The notes under the pieces: model-generated | The model's input: only the letters and a program-made list of their open reading frames with translations | Databases searched by the model: none | What the model was told of the DNA's origin: nothing | Part shown: one piece after another, positions 59,367-64,000 of the stretch | Layout: every line of letters starts with the position of its first letter | How positions within the stretch are numbered: position 1 is the stretch's first letter | Program-made: the position numbers and the translations under genes | Origin: Alitta virens | Taxonomy: Eukaryota; Annelida; Polychaeta; Phyllodocida; Nereididae | Length of the DNA: 64,000 nucleotides | Direction of reading: 5' to 3' | NCBI GenBank assembly: GCA_932294295.1 | Contig: OW028574.1 | Coordinates: 31,752,145 to 31,816,144, forward strand

Positions 59367-60350
59367 TTAGCCCCTGGAAGTCAACGACGACTGAATTATT
59401 TTCCAATACTTTTTAAATAGTTCCTTTGTTTTCACATAATGCACAATTAGAAAGTTCCGCGGAACACCTTGACCTGTATTATGTTGTATACCACCAAGAG
59501 TTTTAGATTTGATGTTGCACGCTTGCATAAAGACACCAGTCTGTACATCTTCTCTTGCGAAATATTTAAACGAAGCTTTGGTGAAGACTGTCGATGCACA
59601 GGTAAAAGCCTTCTGTGACAGAAAATAACCAGCTCCAATGCAGTATGGCGGATAGATGTTAGTGGGCCATGATTTTTTGTCAGCATACCATTTGTGAGCG
59701 GGATCTCGGATTACGGGTGCCTTATCAAAGCAAAGCCCGTAATAATCACCGGTTAATGACTGTAATTTATTGATGACTCTTGGTAAATTAACAATAGAAT
59801 CATCATCTGTCTTCAGCATCCATTTTGGTTTGGGTTCCATCCTAGCTGCTGTCTCTATCATGGCTGCCACTTTATAAGGTAATACACTGTCTAGGGATGT
59901 GTATCTGTCAGTCTGGTTAATAAAAATCATATCCTTATAGTATTCATTTTCCGTCAGTAATTCCTTTGTTGGGTTGGCAAGGATAAAAGCATGACAGACA
60001 TCTTTTGGTTTCAAAGTCAGGTAAGTGTTTCTGATGATATTCCGAGTGTCTTTGTGAGAAGGTGCTGAATTAATTGCTATGAAGAGAAATTTGCAGTCCC
60101 TTTGCATCCGTACATACACCTTTACTGGCGTGGGTCCATACATGAATATGAAATCATCCTTTCCACTCCCAACTGGATTCGCAAGAAGTTGTGAATCTTG
60201 GCATTTTGTGTTATCCACATTAGTGTATTCCACATTATTAAAAGTTATGTTTTTTACATAAAAATAACACAGAATAAGAGCAGCGCAAAAGCCAAAATAA
60301 AACTGTTTGTACATCATTGCATTCCGCGTAGATAAGTAAAGTCTAACCAT
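59367..60350 (-). CDS. Beta-1,3-galactosyltransferase-like glycosyltransferase (GT31 family)
   Basis: Single-exon frame of 327 aa, a usual length and structure for B3GALT-type genes. It is a type II membrane protein: a short N-terminal cytosolic part, then a membrane anchor at about 16-32 (YKQFYFGFCAALILCYFYV), a short stem, and a Golgi-lumen catalytic domain. Visible family motifs are RNIIRNTY (about 103-110, the RxxxRxTW-type block), KTDDDS with the metal-binding DDD at 182-184, YCIGAGYFLS (236-245) and EDVQTG (267-272). N-glycosylation sequons NIT (34) and NQT (145) are present. It transfers a hexose from UDP-sugar to glycans; the exact donor and acceptor cannot be told. ATG at 60350 is chosen, and a second ATG lies at codon 12. 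AATAAA on the same strand lies at about 59205. No break seen. Confidence 0.88.
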   Translation of the reverse strand: MVRLYLSTRNAMMYKQFYFGFCAALILCYFYVKNITFNNVEYTNVDNTKCQDSQLLANPVGSGKDDFIFMYGPTPVKVYVRMQRDCKFLFIAINSAPSHKDTRNIIRNTYLTLKPKDVCHAFILANPTKELLTENEYYKDMIFINQTDRYTSLDSVLPYKVAAMIETAARMEPKPKWMLKTDDDSIVNLPRVINKLQSLTGDYYGLCFDKAPVIRDPAHKWYADKKSWPTNIYPPYCIGAGYFLSQKAFTCASTVFTKASFKYFAREDVQTGVFMQACNIKSKTLGGIQHNTGQGVPRNFLIVHYVKTKELFKKYWKIIQSSLTSRG

Positions 60351-61386
60351 GTCGCAATTTTGTCAATAACTGCGCTGATATAACTTTAATAGCGCTGTGC
60401 AGTGGTAAATTCATAGTGTTTCGCGTAGCGTGACGTTTTTGTTTTTTTTAATATAGTTTTTTTTTACAGGGTGACAAATTCTTTCAGCCGTTAACCCAGC
60501 GATCCATATAAATGTAATATTATGTTTTCTAATGTTATACCCTGCTTAATGCCCGCCCTGAAATCCCTTAATTTCTGACTCTCTTCACATGTGTTATACA
60601 ATTCGATAACTTTATTAGTTCCCCCATTCGAAATGTTAAAATTATTACATGCATGATTTCATCCTGTTTGATTGCGGGATAAGACAAGACAAGACAAGAC
60701 AAGACAAGACAAGACAAGACAAGACAAGACAAGATAAGATAAGATAAGATAAGATAAGATTAGTCATGATAACACAAGGTTAGATAAGACAAGATAAAAC
60801 AAGATAAAGTTAGCCTATATATCAAAGCAGCTGACCGCATAGACATTTGGACTAACTAGTACAAGCAACATGTATTTAAAAACAGTAGTACATCTTGATA
60901 GTCATGACTAGATTGAATAGTTCATTACAACATGTATAGATTAAATTATTGCATGACCCGATCAGATGACTTATTGGGCATGCAATACCATAGCGTGGGA
61001 CACGAAGGGGTAAAAAGTATTGATATTTTGCCATCTTTTTCTTCCTTTTTTTTTTTTTTTGGAAATTAGAAACTGTTAAAAATCCATAAGCATGTCATAA
61101 ACTTCTAACTGATATAAACTGTGAGTCGTGATGGCAAACAGATAAAAACAACGTCTCAATTTTCATCGCCAAAGTGGTATACTTGGCACAGTTAGAATAT
61201 ATTGAACTTCGATTATGCAGGTCATATATTTGTGATTTTATTTCTCTCGACTTCCTAGTTATGATAAGATCTTAGATAACGGAATATTATGGCACTCTGA
61301 ATTCATGATGTTAGATTATAAACTTGAATAGTACATATCCGTATACGACCAAAATATGTTGCTCAGGAATGTAATGGATTGATATA
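60351..61386. other. Spacer between divergent galactosyltransferase and SH3-SH2 genes
   Basis: Contains (AAGAC)n at about 60680-60733 followed by (AAGAT)n to about 60758, plus poly-T runs. The promoters of both divergent genes should lie here but no clear TATA element was picked out. Confidence 0.6.
60680..60760 (+). repeat. (AAGAC)n-(AAGAT)n pentanucleotide microsatellite
   Basis: About 10 units of AAGAC directly followed by about 5 units of AAGAT, then degenerate units to about 60810. A single C-to-T change seems to have spread across the second half. Confidence 0.95.
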
Positions 61387-61781
61387 ATGGCACAAAAATT
61401 GGCTAACTGCTGTGCTGAGCAAAAGACGGGAGATAGGTATAAGACTGGCTTGAAAATGAAAAGGAAAGAAAGTGTTTCGAAACCAAACGGTATCGTAATG
61501 GAAAACGATGATGATTACGAAATACCAGAAACACTCATTTATGACATCAAAACAGAAGATGAGACATTACCTGTAGTGCAGCAGCCCACTTCAACGTCTC
61601 ATTTTGCAGGTCAGTGTGACTTTTGGTTGTTCCATTTTATCAATAGACAATCTCATTTATTTGACGAGAAATTGTTGTTACAAATTTGTGTTGAGAATAT
61701 AAAATAAAGGTAAGATGACAGGCTTGTGTGACATTAATTTTATATATTTTTCTGTATATATATATATACGATGGATTTTAT

Positions 61782-61818
<37 letters not shown>

Positions 61819-63896
61819 CTGTGTTATAAAATGTGTGTATCTCCTTTTGGTAGCAATAAAGATTATTATCATAATAAGGCGAACATTTAATTGGTAGTTA
61901 GTAATAATTTGACAGGAATTTGGAAGTTAAAACCTAATTTTGTTTTCATCACTGCACGATTCTGACTGATCTTTATGTACCTTAAGTATTATTTTGATCG
62001 ATCTCTGTGGTTATCACTTTATTTATGTTAAAGGATTGCGGTAATGATTATTTTTCCTTTTTGTTTTCCATATATAAATTTCAGTGGAAACTTGCAAAGA
62101 GAACAACCAATTTAAAAACAAAAACACGGTTGTCATGGACGAATAAACACTCAGACAGCTTTTGACCTTTGATGGTCGATTCTAAATTGCTCAATTTCAT
62201 GTCCGGAAGACATGAAGCATGTACACGGCAACTGTTGCTCAACTGTCTCATATTTTGCTTGCACGCACTTCTTTTTTCTTCTTCTTTTTTTTTGCCCAGA
62301 AATAAGTGAGGCAGTGGCCCTGGTTGATTACAAGGCTCAAGAGAAAGATGAACTCAGTTTTAAAAAGGGAGAGCATTTAGAAGTGGTCGTCACAAGGTAA
62401 ACAATCAAACCGTATGCTTTAGTTACAGACATATGTATGAGTACATTATAGCCAAATTCATAGAGTTGGAAACCAATCTCTTGGACTTGGGAGCCAAACT
62501 CTAAATAATGTCATGTGAATCCAGGACTCCCATTGATTAAAGCAATCCTGAGATTTGTTTCCAACTCTATGAATTTGGACGGATATGAATTGCAAACCAC
62601 TCAAAGGGTCATTTAAAAATCATATCCATATTTCATGCACTTTATAGCAGTCAGTAAATCAGTTTGTGTGTACATTCATTCGCATCCTAATTTTTCTCCA
62701 TATCATATTCTAGAACCAAACTGTACTGGAATGCTAGGTCAAAGAAAACAGGACAATGTGGTTTGGTCAATGGAAACAACATATCTGTGAAAAACTACAA
62801 CGAAAACAAAAGTACTGTAGTGATCCAGCGGAGCAACTCTTGTGAAAGGTGAGTTTGGGCCATGATATTTATTATTTATTCCAATATATTTTACATGGGC
62901 CATGATATTTATGTTCAAGTAGAGGACAGGCAACAATTTTGGTGTCTACAATGACTGACACTTCATATAAGCAGTACATAATTTCATCCAACAAATCGAC
63001 AACTCCTTTTTTTTTTAGGACAAAAAAGTTCGAAACAATCAATAACACTTGACCCAGTCATGTTCTTGCCAATGTGATTATATATAAAAAGATAAAACAA
63101 CTGGCGTTAAGACAAATAACTTGTCTAAATTGTTCTGACATCATGCACTCACTAACACAGTTTATCGAAATATTTGCAATTTGGGGCAATATATTGGAAA
63201 CATTAGCCAGATTAGACTTACCACTTGGGACAAACCCGAAGCATAGGTTCAAGTATGTATCCTTGTGTATATATCCATAAATCTCCCACAAACTGATAAG
63301 GGAGCATGTTTGAAATTCTCTTCTCGTCTTTATATCCTTCAACCTACTTGACACTGAATGTCGTTTTGTACAGTACTACTTTTTGAAAACGACTCTAAAC
63401 ATAGCACAAGCTGTGGACACTCAGGAATAGGGGTACATAATCATGAAAATACATACAGTTGATTTTTAATTGGACCAAAATTGGTTTCTAATATAGGGTT
63501 CATAGTTCTGGGCTACAGCTTCTGTTATTCCTTTGTACCATAATTTGTTGCCATCAAGTTTAAAGGATGTAAACAACCTGATTGGTTTTAAATTGCCTTG
63601 AAACGCCACATTTTAGTTTAATTATTTTTAATCTTACTTTTATATATATTTTTTATACGCCTTTTGTTTTAAATGTTTTTTTATACTATAAAATATCAGA
63701 AAGTTATATTGCATTTGTGTATCTTTTCCAGCACTAATTATATAGAATTTTTCCTATCATTTCAGTTGGTTTGAATCACTATTTGTTTATGCAAAACCAT
63801 GGTTTAAAGGGCAAATCTCAGTTGACGAAGCTGCTCACATGTTATGTTCGGAGAAAAAGGCTGGTGCATTCCTCATAAGACAGATTGAAGACCCTG
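61387..63896 (+). CDS. SH3-SH2 domain signalling protein, 5' part (continues beyond window)
   Basis: Exons: 61387-61609, 62300-62396, 62714-62848, 63766-63896, all GT-AG with continuous frame. The N-terminal 74 residues are charged and contain DDDYEIPETLIYDI, two tyrosines in phosphorylation-like contexts. An SH3 domain follows (ALVDYKAQEKDELSFKKGEH, then YWNARSKKTGQCGLV), ending GLVNGNNI. After a linker of about 25 residues, the SH2 domain begins PWFKGQIS and includes GAFLIRQIEDP, which carries the phosphotyrosine-binding Arg of the FLIR motif. SH3-SH2 order fits Src/Abl/Tec-type kinases or adaptor proteins; the window ends before a kinase domain could appear. There is no N-terminal MG myristoylation signal, which argues against a classical Src kinase. 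Likely a cytosolic tyrosine-signalling protein. The intron at 62397-62713 carries a palindromic MITE. Confidence 0.85.
61755..61815 (+). repeat. (TA)n microsatellites
   Basis: Two TA runs, about 61757-61769 and 61783-61815, in intron 1 of the SH3-SH2 gene. Confidence 0.9.
62452..62578. mobile_element. Palindromic MITE, family 2, copy 2
   Basis: 127 bp. The ends CCAAATTCATAGAGTTGGAA and, inverted, the same sequence match over about 27 bp with one difference. The core GTCATGTGAAT-CCAGGACTCCCATTGATTAA is the reverse complement of the core of copy 1 at 2252-2440. Located in an intron of the SH3-SH2 gene. Confidence 0.8.
62849..63765. other. SH3-SH2 gene intron 3, no feature recognised
   Basis: AT-rich. 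Open frames of 98 codons (minus) and 68 codons (plus) overlap each other and show no family resemblance. Confidence 0.5.
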
Positions 63897-64000
63897 GTAA
63901 GCATAAATTTAAACTGCATTAAAAACGTAACAATTTGCAGTTATCACAGATTGTGAGTTTCCTGTATTATATTTCGCACAAAGGCGCTAGTATTTTTCTT

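Overview
This window looks like nuclear DNA of an invertebrate animal, most likely marine. It is AT-rich, its genes have many short exons with GT-AG introns, it encodes an i-type (invertebrate) lysozyme, and it is full of microsatellites, MITEs, tRNA-derived SINEs and decayed metazoan transposons. I cannot name the species. All gene models below were read by eye from splice sites, reading-frame continuity and comparison between paralogs within the window.

Region 1 (about 1.5-22.5 kb) is the most interesting part. It is a cluster of three related secreted-protein genes predicted to act on bacterial peptidoglycan. Gene A (minus, 1543-5690) encodes signal peptide + SH3b + M15-type zinc peptidase. 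Gene B (plus, about 8940-18573) encodes signal peptide + SH3b + SH3b + M15 peptidase. Gene C (plus, about 20000-22398) encodes signal peptide + SH3b + i-type lysozyme. All three share the same first coding exon layout, a 116-nt SH3b exon of identical phase, and a start codon split by an intron (AT|G). The family therefore looks assembled by exon shuffling from one module. Introns and spacers carry MITEs, a Tc1 relic, a CR1/Rex1-like LINE relic and SINEs.

Region 2 (23-28 kb) holds a degraded Pao/BEL retrotransposon on the minus strand, then gene-poor sequence. Region 3 (29.3-37.5 kb) is an SLC6 neurotransmitter-transporter-like gene in nine recognisable exons. It has a frameshift, lacks transmembrane segments 7-12, and uses one GC-AG intron. 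Its introns hold a Tc1 relic with a nested TTAA-flanked MITE and several other repeats.

Region 4 (40.5-45.7 kb) is the 3' half of a GC-rich Ty3/gypsy retrotransposon on the minus strand. It has a frameshifted integrase, then an extra ORF with two C2H2 zinc fingers, a polypurine tract and a 3' LTR. Region 5 (46.3-49.4 kb) is a decayed integrase-core (DDE) transposase on the plus strand. Region 6 (49.6-54.1 kb) contains two unrelated satellite arrays: a dimeric repeat of about 246 bp, and a 59-bp repeat with a 6-mer higher-order pattern.

Region 7 (54-64 kb) is mostly gene-poor. It contains a single-exon beta-1,3-galactosyltransferase-like gene (minus, 59367-60350) and the first four exons of an SH3-SH2 signalling protein (plus, 61387 to beyond the window end).
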